Below are positions 6,558-13,184 of a stretch of DNA of 13,184 nt, piece after piece. A model generated the notes under the pieces. The model worked only from the letters and a program-made list of their open reading frames with translations. It searched no databases and had not been told where the DNA came from. Made by a program: the position numbers and the translations under genes. Within the stretch, counting starts at the first letter, position 1; every line of letters begins with the position of its first letter. The stretch comes from Bacteroidaceae bacterium (lineage in GTDB: Bacteria > Bacteroidota > Bacteroidia > Bacteroidales > CHK158-818), in contig JAFUKV010000255.1 in NCBI GenBank assembly GCA_017467745.1, forward strand, positions 1-13,184, given 5' to 3'.

Positions 6558-7748
6558 TTATTCTTTTTTGATGTCAATAACGGTAATTTCAGGAGTTGCG
6601 CCAATACGCATCGGAAGAAATACGTAGCCTATGCCATCGTTTACATATAAATATTGTTTCCCATTATTATATAACCCGCTCCATCTTTTATATTTCCATG
6701 ATGACGGGGATATACAGAATCTCCCGAATCCTAATTTTATTTGCATGGCCTGTGTATGTCCTGATAAAGATAAATCTAGATTGGTAGAAGGTATGATTTC
6801 CGCATCCCAATGTACCGGGTTATGAGTTAACAGTATTTTAAATGTTTCGTCAGTCAGGGTAGGGTAGGCTTTTTGCAAATCGCCGTATTGAGGAAAGGGC
6901 GGTTCACCCCAGTTTTCAACACCGATTATGGCGATAGAGTCTCCGTCTCGTCGGAGATACTGCGAAGCATTATTCAGCATTTTCCATCCCATAGAATTTT
7001 GTTTCTTTATCAGTTGATTTAGATTTTCACGTTTGTCATTGGGGCTTTTCCAACGTACATAATCGCCATAATCGTGATTACCTAAAACCGAGAAAACTCC
7101 GTCTTTGGCATGTAGTTGCGATAATATACTCATATATGCGTCTAACTCGTTTCCTCTATTGTTTACTAAATCTCCTGTAAAAACAATTAGGTCGGGGTTT
7201 AGTTCATTGACCTGTTTTACTATATCTGAAATAAATCCGGTTTTATTCTTGAAGTTACCCAAATGCAAGTCGGATAGCTGTACAATTCTATAATTATTGA
7301 ACGTTGCAGGTATTCGGTCTGTTACAATTACCTCCTTATTTACCGTATAGTGTAACCGTCCGTATGTTGCTCCATAAAGCATACTGACGAATACGAAGAT
7401 GGCGCATACAGAACCAATGACAGAGAAAAAGCGTATTCTTCTATTGTTTCGTTTCGGGAAAAAGAAATCGAATACAGATAAAACCGCATAGACTATTTTG
7501 GGTACGTAAAACAATAAATAGGCATAAAAAAACCACATCAGACGGGTAAATTCTATTTGTCCCGAATAGTGTCTAATTATATAAGTTGCAGAAGCTATAC
7601 TGGCTAATAGCGCTAAATTAAATATCCAATAGCCGCATTTAATCCATTTTTTTGAGGTGTAATGCAATACTAATCTTTTGTATATATAGAGATCTACAAG
7701 AAAGTTTAAAAGCAAAAGAGCGAGCAGCATGAAAATTTGAATACGCAT
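6558..7748 (-). CDS. Membrane-anchored calcineurin-like metallophosphoesterase
   Basis: The 396-residue protein begins with hydrophobic segments (about 4-22, 40-58, 70-92 and 107-125), likely four membrane helices. The rest is a metallophosphoesterase domain of the YkuE/YaeI type: LSDLHLGNF (Asp160, His162), FTGDLVNN (Asp193, Asn196), LGNHD (Asn224, His225), LLTHNP (His309) and SGHTQAMQ (330-337). In most relatives the last motif is GHTH; here the second His is Gln333, which may alter one metal site. In YkuE/YaeI-type proteins the domain cleaves lipid-linked phosphate esters or pyrophosphates; the substrate here is unknown. It is the first gene of the pair with the OsmC-like gene and diverges from the five-gene operon on its right. 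Confidence 0.88.
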   Translation of the reverse strand: MRIQIFMLLALLLLNFLVDLYIYKRLVLHYTSKKWIKCGYWIFNLALLASIASATYIIRHYSGQIEFTRLMWFFYAYLLFYVPKIVYAVLSVFDFFFPKRNNRRIRFFSVIGSVCAIFVFVSMLYGATYGRLHYTVNKEVIVTDRIPATFNNYRIVQLSDLHLGNFKNKTGFISDIVKQVNELNPDLIVFTGDLVNNRGNELDAYMSILSQLHAKDGVFSVLGNHDYGDYVRWKSPNDKRENLNQLIKKQNSMGWKMLNNASQYLRRDGDSIAIIGVENWGEPPFPQYGDLQKAYPTLTDETFKILLTHNPVHWDAEIIPSTNLDLSLSGHTQAMQIKLGFGRFCISPSSWKYKRWSGLYNNGKQYLYVNDGIGYVFLPMRIGATPEITVIDIKKE

Positions 7749-7768
7749 ACTAATAATTTTAATTTGTA

Positions 7769-7776
7769 CAAAAATA
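7769..7776 (-). promoter_or_regulatory. -7 element for the metallophosphoesterase-OsmC pair
   Basis: TATTTTTG on the minus strand matches the -7 consensus and would start RNA about 14 nt before the ATG at 7748. No good TTTG box is seen at the expected distance. Confidence 0.4.
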
Positions 7777-7820
7777 GCGCATTTATTTGTGATAAAAAGG
7801 CACGAAATTTTGATTTTTGT

Positions 7821-7828
7821 TAATTTTG
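7821..7828 (+). promoter_or_regulatory. -7 element for the five-gene operon
   Basis: TAATTTTG matches TAnnTTTG and would start RNA near 7835, about 19 nt before the first ATG at 7854. A TTTG box at the usual distance is missing (the nearest is 31 nt upstream), so the promoter may need an activator. Confidence 0.4.
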
Positions 7829-7853
7829 TATCTGACTTTCAGATATAATAATT

Positions 7854-8309
7854 ATGATAATAGCAGATTTACAAGATAGCGATAGGTACATTTCGATTCA
7901 TCCGTTATTTAGAGAGTTATTCGCTTATATAAAACAGGCTGACTGGAATTCTCTCCCGTTAGGTAAAATCGTTTTGAAAGGAGACGATTTGTATATTAAT
8001 CACGTTGATGTGCAAGGGGCGCAAAAAGATTTACAGCCTTTGGAGTTTCACAACCGATATATCGACGTACATATTCCTTTGTCCTCAGACGAAACCATAG
8101 GGTGGGCAAACCGGGCGGATTTACACGATATAAAAACACCCTATCAAGCGGAGACGGATTGTGGGTTTTACGAAGAACGTCCGGAGCAGTTCATAAATGT
8201 AGCGGTAGGCATGTTTGCTGTTGTTTTTCCGGAAGACGCTCATGCTCCGGCTATTGCTTCCGGCCATTTGAAGAAATTGATTGCTAAAATTAAAATAGAT
8301 ACGTTATGA
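7854..8309 (+). CDS. YhcH/YjgK/YiaL family protein (DUF386)
   Basis: The 151-residue protein is full length for this family, which has a cupin-like barrel with a metal site. Likely metal or substrate residues are in PLEFHNRYIDVHIP (Glu64, His66, His73) and FPEDAHAP (His130). E. coli YhcH (NanQ) speeds up sialic acid anomer conversion, and other members sit next to sugar-acid genes, so an acid-sugar mutarotase is a fair guess. Here the neighbours act on cell-wall peptides; a role on a muramyl or amino sugar is inference only. It is the first gene of the operon; its stop overlaps the next start by 4 bp (ATGA). Confidence 0.88.
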   Translation: MIIADLQDSDRYISIHPLFRELFAYIKQADWNSLPLGKIVLKGDDLYINHVDVQGAQKDLQPLEFHNRYIDVHIPLSSDETIGWANRADLHDIKTPYQAETDCGFYEERPEQFINVAVGMFAVVFPEDAHAPAIASGHLKKLIAKIKIDTL

Positions 8310-9076
8310 GTGGGGAAAATACGAAAAAAGTAGACTTGATGCGGACTACGTATGGAGAGATAAAACAACAAAAATACGAATTGGTTGTATTGCCATGGGG
8401 AGCTACCGAGCCGCATAATTATCATTTACCGTATTCTACTGATTATTACTTATCGCAGAGCATTGCGCTTGACGCCGCAATAAGGGCGGAACAAGAGGGC
8501 GATGTAAAATGTATGGTGTTGCCCCCCGTTCCTTACGGATCACAAAATATAGGGCAATGGCAATTGCCGTTCTGCCTCCACACACGTTATGAGACTCAGA
8601 AGGCTATTTTGACAGATATTGTTTCGTCCTTATATCGACAGGGATTTCGCAAATTGGTTATTGTAAACGGGCATGGAGGAAATTGTTTTAAAAACATGAT
8701 ACGTGATTTAGGCTATGATTATCCCGATTTTCTTATTGCCGTAAGCGATTGGTTTGCGTTTGTGCCCGAACAAGAGTATTTTGAAGAGTCAGGAGAACAT
8801 GCCGGAGAACAGGAAACCTCTGTATTGATGTATTATCATCCGGAATTGGTAGACATGTCTATGGCAGGCAACGGGTATAATATCCCTTTCGCTATTGACG
8901 AATTGAATCGTAAAACGGCATGGATACCTCGTAATTGGTCGTGTGTAACCAAAGATACCGGCATCGGCAATCCGTTTAAGTCAACACCCGAAAAGGGCAA
9001 GCGGTATGCCGAAGAGGTTGTGAAACGATTGTCCGCATTATTTATCGATTTGATAAAGCAAGAGAATATATATTGA
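8306..9076 (+). CDS. Creatininase-family metal-dependent amidohydrolase
   Basis: The 256-residue protein shows the creatininase fold signatures: LPWGATEPHNYHLPYSTD (Glu35, His37, Asp46 as metal ligands), IVNGHGGN (119-126, His123) and GEHAGEQETS (163-172, with Glu168 and Glu170). Family members hydrolyse cyclic or linear amide bonds (creatinine, formamides) or process peptides (MftE). True creatininase is unlikely here. Placed in an operon with a muropeptide endopeptidase and epimerase, it may open a lactam or cut an amide made from wall fragments, but nothing in the sequence settles this. No signal peptide is visible, so it is probably cytoplasmic. Its stop (TGA) shares one base with the ATG of the next gene. 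Confidence 0.87.
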   Translation: MSGENTKKVDLMRTTYGEIKQQKYELVVLPWGATEPHNYHLPYSTDYYLSQSIALDAAIRAEQEGDVKCMVLPPVPYGSQNIGQWQLPFCLHTRYETQKAILTDIVSSLYRQGFRKLVIVNGHGGNCFKNMIRDLGYDYPDFLIAVSDWFAFVPEQEYFEESGEHAGEQETSVLMYYHPELVDMSMAGNGYNIPFAIDELNRKTAWIPRNWSCVTKDTGIGNPFKSTPEKGKRYAEEVVKRLSALFIDLIKQENIY

Positions 9077-10266
9077 TGATAAGAACGTTTATATTATCGT
9101 TGTTTTGTTTTCCATGCTTGGTAGCGAATGCCGTAGCTTTTTCTTTTGATAGTTGCGTTCGAGCGGTACGTCAGAACGTTGTTCCGGATAAGAGGGTTGC
9201 CATATTTGAACCTTCGGTAAAATCCGTTGGTATGAATAAGATAGCGGTATGCGGCCGTACTTCGAGTTCAGCAGCAAAAGACTCGCTATTGTCATATCTT
9301 TCAACTGCCGGATATGTGGTTATAGACAGTATGGATGTATGGCCTTTCCGTAACGTGGGAGAGCGTTGTTTCGGAGTAGTCAGCCATTCGGTTATCGCAA
9401 TGAATGCAAAGCCCGATTTTTCGGCGGAAATGACAACTCAGGCATTGTTGGGTACACCGGTACGAATATTGGAGGAGAAAGACGGTTGGTTACGTATACA
9501 AACGCCGGACGATTACATTGCTTGGGCAACGGCAGGTAGTGTAACGCGAATGAATAAGGCTGCTATTAATAGGTGGAATAACGCTCCGAAAGTGATATAT
9601 ACCGCACTTGCCGGTACTGTTTTTTCGACGCCGGATCAAACGGGAAATGTTGTATCGGATGTTGTTGCCGGTAATATGTTTCGTTTGTTAGGCGAGAAAG
9701 GCAATTGTTATGAGATAGGTTATCCGGATGGTAGAAGCGGTTTTGTATCGAAACAGGAGGCTGTACGGGTAGAAGAATGGCTGTCTGAAATAAAAATAAC
9801 AGGAGAAAGTTTTGTTGAAAAAGCTAAACAATTAATGGGCTTACCGTATTTATGGGGAGGCGCTTCGCCGAAAGGTGTAGATTGCAGCGGATTGATAAAA
9901 GTTGTAACTTTTTTACATGGAATCATTGTACAGCGAGATGCTTCACAACAGGCATATACGGGTTATCCTGTTAATGATTTCTCTTTTGATTGCCAGATGC
10001 TTGATGCCGGAGATTTGCTGTTTTTCGGGGTTCCTGCCAACTCCGGTCAAAAAGAACGTATTGTTCATGTCGGCATGTATATCGGAAATCAACAATACAT
10101 TCATTCTCAAACGTATGTACATATTAGTAGTTTTAATCCGGAAGATTCTAATTTTGACGAGTATAATAAAAAACGGTTTATTCGGGCGGTTAAGATATTG
10201 CCCGCATTGAATACAAAGGGGATTACAACTATAAAAACAAATCAGTTATACCAACAACAACCTTAG
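9076..10266 (+). CDS. Exported NlpC/P60 endopeptidase with SH3-like domains (YkfC-like)
   Basis: This 396-residue protein is predicted to cut between D-Glu and the diamino acid of wall peptides. It starts with a Sec signal peptide (residues 1-21, cleavage after VANAVA). Then come an N-terminal region of unclear fold (about 30-95), two SH3-like domains (about 100-160 and 170-235), and the NlpC/P60 domain (about 243-380) with catalytic Cys270 in GVDCSG, His331 in VHVGMYIG and His343 in YIHSQ. In YkfC-type enzymes the SH3 domain shapes a pocket for a free N-terminal L-Ala, giving release of L-Ala-D-Glu. The start is ATG 9076, overlapping the previous stop; the frame also has a TTG one codon earlier. 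The signal peptide puts the enzyme in the periplasm or at the surface. The epimerase gene follows after 1 bp. Confidence 0.92.
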   Translation: MIRTFILSLFCFPCLVANAVAFSFDSCVRAVRQNVVPDKRVAIFEPSVKSVGMNKIAVCGRTSSSAAKDSLLSYLSTAGYVVIDSMDVWPFRNVGERCFGVVSHSVIAMNAKPDFSAEMTTQALLGTPVRILEEKDGWLRIQTPDDYIAWATAGSVTRMNKAAINRWNNAPKVIYTALAGTVFSTPDQTGNVVSDVVAGNMFRLLGEKGNCYEIGYPDGRSGFVSKQEAVRVEEWLSEIKITGESFVEKAKQLMGLPYLWGGASPKGVDCSGLIKVVTFLHGIIVQRDASQQAYTGYPVNDFSFDCQMLDAGDLLFFGVPANSGQKERIVHVGMYIGNQQYIHSQTYVHISSFNPEDSNFDEYNKKRFIRAVKILPALNTKGITTIKTNQLYQQQP

Positions 10267-10267
10267 A

Positions 10268-11410
10268 ATGAAACGTCGGAATTTTATAAAGAAAACAGCT
10301 TTACTTGCTTGTACGTCGAGCGGGATTGTTTCTGCATCGAATCGGATGTTTTCAAATATTTATATCCATAAAAATAGTAATAATCGTAGCGGTATGAAAC
10401 TGACATTTATGCCATATAATTTGCAATTGCGCCATGTGTTTACGGTTGCATCTAATTCGCGTACAATAACTCCGGGTGTTCAGGTAGAGATAAATTATGA
10501 AGGGATAACCGGATACGGAGAGGCTTCTATGCCTCCGTATCTGGGAGAAACGGTCGAGTCGGTTACCGCTTTTCTGAAAACGGTCAACCTCGAACAATTT
10601 AACGATCCGTTCCAGATGGAAGATATTTTGGCGTATATCGATTCTATTGCTCCCGGAAATACGGCGGCGAAGGCATCGGTCGATATTGCTTTACATGATT
10701 TGGTCGGAAAATTATTGAATGCTCCGTGGTACAAAATATGGGGTCTTGATAAATCGAAAGCCCCTTCTACTACCTATACGATAGGTATCGATACCGCCGA
10801 AACGGTAAAAGAAAAGACGAACGAAGTCGCCGGAAAATTCAATATTTTGAAAGTGAAACTTGGGCGAGACAACGATAAAGAGATGATAACATCTATACGG
10901 GAAGTTTCGTCTTTGCCTATTGCTGTCGATGCGAATCAAGGGTGGAAAGACAAACAATATGCTATCGATATGATTCATTGGTTGCACAATCGGGGCGTCG
11001 TAATGATTGAGCAGCCTATGCCTAAAAGCCAATTAGATGATATTGCATGGCTTACAGAACAAAGCCCATTACCGATATTTGCAGACGAGTCTATACAACG
11101 ATTATCGGATGTAATGGCGATGAAGGGCGTTTTTAGCGGAATCAATATAAAGTTGATGAAATGTACCGGTATGCGTGAAGCGTGGAAAATGGTAACTTTG
11201 GCTCGGGCGTTGAATATGAAAGTAATGATTGGCTGCATGACGGAAACTTCTTGCGCGGTGTCAGCCGCAGCTCAGCTTTCTCCGGCAGTAGATTTTGCCG
11301 ATCTCGACGGGAACCTGTTAATCAGTAATGACCGATTTACAGGAATGCAGGTTATAAATGGGAAGATAACGTTAAATGATTTGCCGGGAATTGGAGTCCG
11401 GAAATTATAG
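10268..11410 (+). CDS. Dipeptide epimerase (L-Ala-D/L-Glu type), exported
   Basis: Enolase-superfamily enzyme that inverts the second residue of L-Ala-D-Glu. The 380-residue protein has the full set of catalytic residues: KVK (Lys195, Lys197), metal ligands Asp221 (VDANQG), Glu248 (IEQPMP) and Asp273 (ADES), Lys295 (NIKLMK), and the D-x-D pair 345-347 (ADLDGN) that in this subgroup binds the dipeptide amino group. Unusually it has a 42-residue N-terminal extension, MKRRNFIKKTALLAC..., which fits a Tat signal (RRNFIK, short hydrophobic stretch, possible cut after VSA at residue 23). The family-typical N terminus starts at Met43 (10394), an alternative start. The enzyme probably acts in the periplasm on the product of the preceding peptidase gene. 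Spacing is 1 bp before and 5 bp after. Confidence 0.9.
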   Translation: MKRRNFIKKTALLACTSSGIVSASNRMFSNIYIHKNSNNRSGMKLTFMPYNLQLRHVFTVASNSRTITPGVQVEINYEGITGYGEASMPPYLGETVESVTAFLKTVNLEQFNDPFQMEDILAYIDSIAPGNTAAKASVDIALHDLVGKLLNAPWYKIWGLDKSKAPSTTYTIGIDTAETVKEKTNEVAGKFNILKVKLGRDNDKEMITSIREVSSLPIAVDANQGWKDKQYAIDMIHWLHNRGVVMIEQPMPKSQLDDIAWLTEQSPLPIFADESIQRLSDVMAMKGVFSGINIKLMKCTGMREAWKMVTLARALNMKVMIGCMTETSCAVSAAAQLSPAVDFADLDGNLLISNDRFTGMQVINGKITLNDLPGIGVRKL

Positions 11411-11415
11411 CTTAT

Positions 11416-12753
11416 ATGAAACAAATAATAATAGGTTGTTTTTTCCTTAGTCTGGCCGGTTGTGCGGATATGGAAGAAAAGGATACTTCTGTCATATTGC
11501 CGGAGAATGAACGGATGGAGCGTATCGCTCTCGACTTTAATCGCAATAGGGAAGAGGTAAAGAATTACATAGCTCGCTATTTTGATGTAGTTACCGATTC
11601 TATGTTAGAGGTGTGGGAGCGGAGTAAAGCTCTTGAATACGCCATTATTAATGGAGAAAAACGTTATTTCCACAATGCGGCGCCTAATTTATTTCGGATA
11701 GACTCTTTGTGCAGATCGGTTAAAGAGGCAAAAGAGCCGTTTGTATTAAACGGTAGCGAGAAAGTTAACGCAAGCCATATTCCGGCAGTTATAAATGCCT
11801 TATCCGGTCAGGACGGAGTATATCAAGCCTGCCCGGTACGGATGAAAGTAACTTACCGGATTACGGTTCCGGCAAATACGGTTCCGGAAGGCGAGATAAT
11901 AAAATGCTGGCTTCCATACCCGCGTGAGGGCAATCGCCGCCAGAGCAATATAGAATTTATTTCGTCAAGTGTCTCCGATTATATAATAGCGCCCGAAAAT
12001 ACCCTTCATCGTTCCATTTATATGGAAGAGCGGGCTAAAAAAGATTCTGCGGTATTGTTTTCTGTTTCTTTTGCATATACATCTGTTGCCGAGTGGTTCA
12101 ATTTGTCCGAAAACGATATACTTCCGTATAATGAAAATAGCGATTTATATAGGACGTTTACATCAGAGCGTAATACTCATATTGTTTTTACAGACTCGAT
12201 AAAAGAGCTTTCTCGAAGAATAGTAGGCGATGAAAAAAATCCTTTACGGAAAGTGAGAAAAATATTTGAGTATATAGATTCGCATTATCCATGGGCTAGT
12301 GCACGGGAATATTCTACCGTGCCGAATATCCCCCAATATGTGATAGAAAATAAACACGGCGATTGCGGGATGGTTTCTTTGTTATTTATAACGTTGGCAA
12401 GATATAACGGTATTCCTGCTAAATGGCAAAGCGGTTTCATGGTGCATCCCGGAGCGCAGAATCTGCACGATTGGGCGGAAGTTTATTTTGAGGGTATCGG
12501 TTGGGTTCCGGTAGATCAGTCATTTGGGTGTCCCTCATTTGCCGAAGATGATAAAACCCGTCTTTTTTTCTCGAATGGAATAGATGCGTATCGGTTGATT
12601 GTCAACGATGATTTTTCATCTCCTTTGTATCCGTCTAAGAAATATCCTCGTAGTGAAACAGTCGATTTTCAACGTGGAGAAGTTGAATGGAGCGGAGGAA
12701 ATCTCTATTTCGATAAATGGTGGTGGGATTTTCAGGTAGAGTACATAAATTAA
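11416..12753 (+). CDS. Transglutaminase-fold lipoprotein
   Basis: The 445-residue protein begins with a lipoprotein signal peptide (LAGC lipobox, lipid-bearing Cys16). After a mostly helical N-terminal part and a beta-rich middle (about 135-235), it has a transglutaminase-like (papain-type) domain with an intact triad: Cys317 in KHGDCGMVSLL, His351 in LHDWAEVYFEG and Asp367 in WVPVDQSFG. Such bacterial proteins are usually peptidases or amidases rather than crosslinkers. As last gene of a wall-peptide operon it most plausibly trims or releases peptides at the membrane surface, for example ahead of the NlpC/P60 enzyme. That role is inference; the domain call is firm. The stop is followed by the operon terminator. 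Confidence 0.88.
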   Translation: MKQIIIGCFFLSLAGCADMEEKDTSVILPENERMERIALDFNRNREEVKNYIARYFDVVTDSMLEVWERSKALEYAIINGEKRYFHNAAPNLFRIDSLCRSVKEAKEPFVLNGSEKVNASHIPAVINALSGQDGVYQACPVRMKVTYRITVPANTVPEGEIIKCWLPYPREGNRRQSNIEFISSSVSDYIIAPENTLHRSIYMEERAKKDSAVLFSVSFAYTSVAEWFNLSENDILPYNENSDLYRTFTSERNTHIVFTDSIKELSRRIVGDEKNPLRKVRKIFEYIDSHYPWASAREYSTVPNIPQYVIENKHGDCGMVSLLFITLARYNGIPAKWQSGFMVHPGAQNLHDWAEVYFEGIGWVPVDQSFGCPSFAEDDKTRLFFSNGIDAYRLIVNDDFSSPLYPSKKYPRSETVDFQRGEVEWSGGNLYFDKWWWDFQVEYIN

Positions 12754-12775
12754 ATGTATATGCGGATTCGTTTTT

Positions 12776-12810
12776 ACGGCTGTTTTCATTTTATGGGGAC
12801 AGCCGTTTTT
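12776..12810 (+). terminator. Terminator of the five-gene operon
   Basis: ACGGCTGT (12776-12783) pairs with ACAGCCGT (12799-12806), with G-U extensions into the loop, followed by a T run to 12810. It begins 22 nt after the transglutaminase-like stop codon. Confidence 0.88.
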
Positions 12811-13026
12811 CGTATTGTTATTATGTGTTTATAGAACAGACGTATAGAATAAAGTGTATATTGTTCTGTATTTATCTTGTTGCTGAATTACGAACACATT
12901 TTAGCGAGAAAATGTTATTAAATTACTTACGAAGATATTTTAGAGGGTAATCATCGAGAGCAATTTCGTTTGTAAGGTAGGATAATTTTTTTGTGAAATA
13001 CGGATAAGATAAATATATAATATATC

Positions 13027-13184
13027 ATGAAATATGTTTTTGTTGTACAAGGAGAAGGACGAGGACATTTTACGCAAGCGCTTGCAATGAAAGATATGCT
13101 TGTTGGTCAAGGTCATAAAGTCTTAGCGGTGTTGGTTGGTAAAAGTTCTACAAGAGAGTTGCCCGTTTTTTTTACGAATAAAAT
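13027..13184 (+). CDS. Glycosyltransferase-like protein (5' end only)
   Basis: 52 codons are visible before the window ends. The start ATG at 13027 begins MKYVFVVQGEGRGHFTQALAM, then DMLVGQGHKVLAVLVG, which matches the N-terminal Rossmann half of MurG-type (GT-B) glycosyltransferases: a beta strand, a G-x-G-R-G-H loop, a helix, and the GH-x-V strand. Bacteroidetes carry a family of such proteins annotated simply as glycosyltransferase. The acceptor cannot be inferred. It lies 216 bp beyond the operon terminator, so it is probably a separate unit; no convincing promoter was placed. Confidence 0.8.
   Translation, partial: MKYVFVVQGEGRGHFTQALAMKDMLVGQGHKVLAVLVGKSSTRELPVFFTNK

Noticed and set aside
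10300..10315. Lipobox (LLAC, Cys15) in the epimerase
   Set aside because: The Cys lies only 11 residues after the arginine pair, leaving too short a hydrophobic core; a Tat signal cut after VSA fits better.
12754..13026. Short plus-strand ORF running past the operon end (12717-12950)
   Set aside because: It overlaps the transglutaminase-like gene in another frame and crosses the operon terminator; its composition is that of random AT-rich DNA.

Overview
The window looks like chromosomal DNA of a Bacteroidales bacterium, somewhere in the Bacteroides / Parabacteroides / Barnesiella / Coprobacter neighbourhood; the genus cannot be fixed by eye. The pointers are the low-GC DNA, the Bacteroidetes-type promoter elements (TAnnTTTG at -7, sometimes with TTTG about 18-19 nt upstream), the scarcity of Shine-Dalgarno sequences, and protein sequences that read like Bacteroidales homologues (DnaB, the NlpC/P60 and epimerase pair, the MurG-like glycosyltransferase).

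Left part (1-2632): the 3' end of an OmpA-domain gene and its terminator, then about 840 bp without a protein gene. This gap is not empty. Its right half carries a good minus-strand promoter, a minus-strand intrinsic terminator about 220 nt further on, and two further hairpins. The simplest reading is a small RNA gene, or an RNA with a tiny ORF, downstream of the replicative helicase gene dnaB, which is also on the minus strand.

Middle part (2633-7748): dnaB and ispE diverge from a short promoter region. ispE is followed by a ferritin-family gene with its own promoter overlapping the ispE stop and a strong terminator. The predicted ferritin has lost most ferroxidase ligands. Then come the chaperone genes grpE-dnaJ, which converge on a minus-strand pair (OsmC-like protein and a membrane metallophosphoesterase). 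A 42-bp perfect palindrome sits between the converging genes as a two-way terminator.

Right part (7749-12810): a tight five-gene plus-strand operon encodes a YhcH/YjgK-type sugar-binding protein, a creatininase-family hydrolase, an exported NlpC/P60 endopeptidase with SH3-like domains, an exported (Tat-type signal) L-Ala-D/L-Glu-type epimerase and a transglutaminase-fold lipoprotein. The peptidase and epimerase together indicate breakdown of cell-wall peptides: the endopeptidase would release L-Ala-D-Glu and the epimerase would convert it to L-Ala-L-Glu. Here this would happen outside the cytoplasm. The roles of the first two genes and of the transglutaminase-like protein in that pathway are open. 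After the operon terminator the window ends inside a glycosyltransferase-like gene.

No tRNA or rRNA gene, CRISPR array, insertion sequence, prophage or defence system was recognised. The most interesting items are the ferroxidase-defective ferritin, the candidate small RNA, and the extended exported muropeptide operon.
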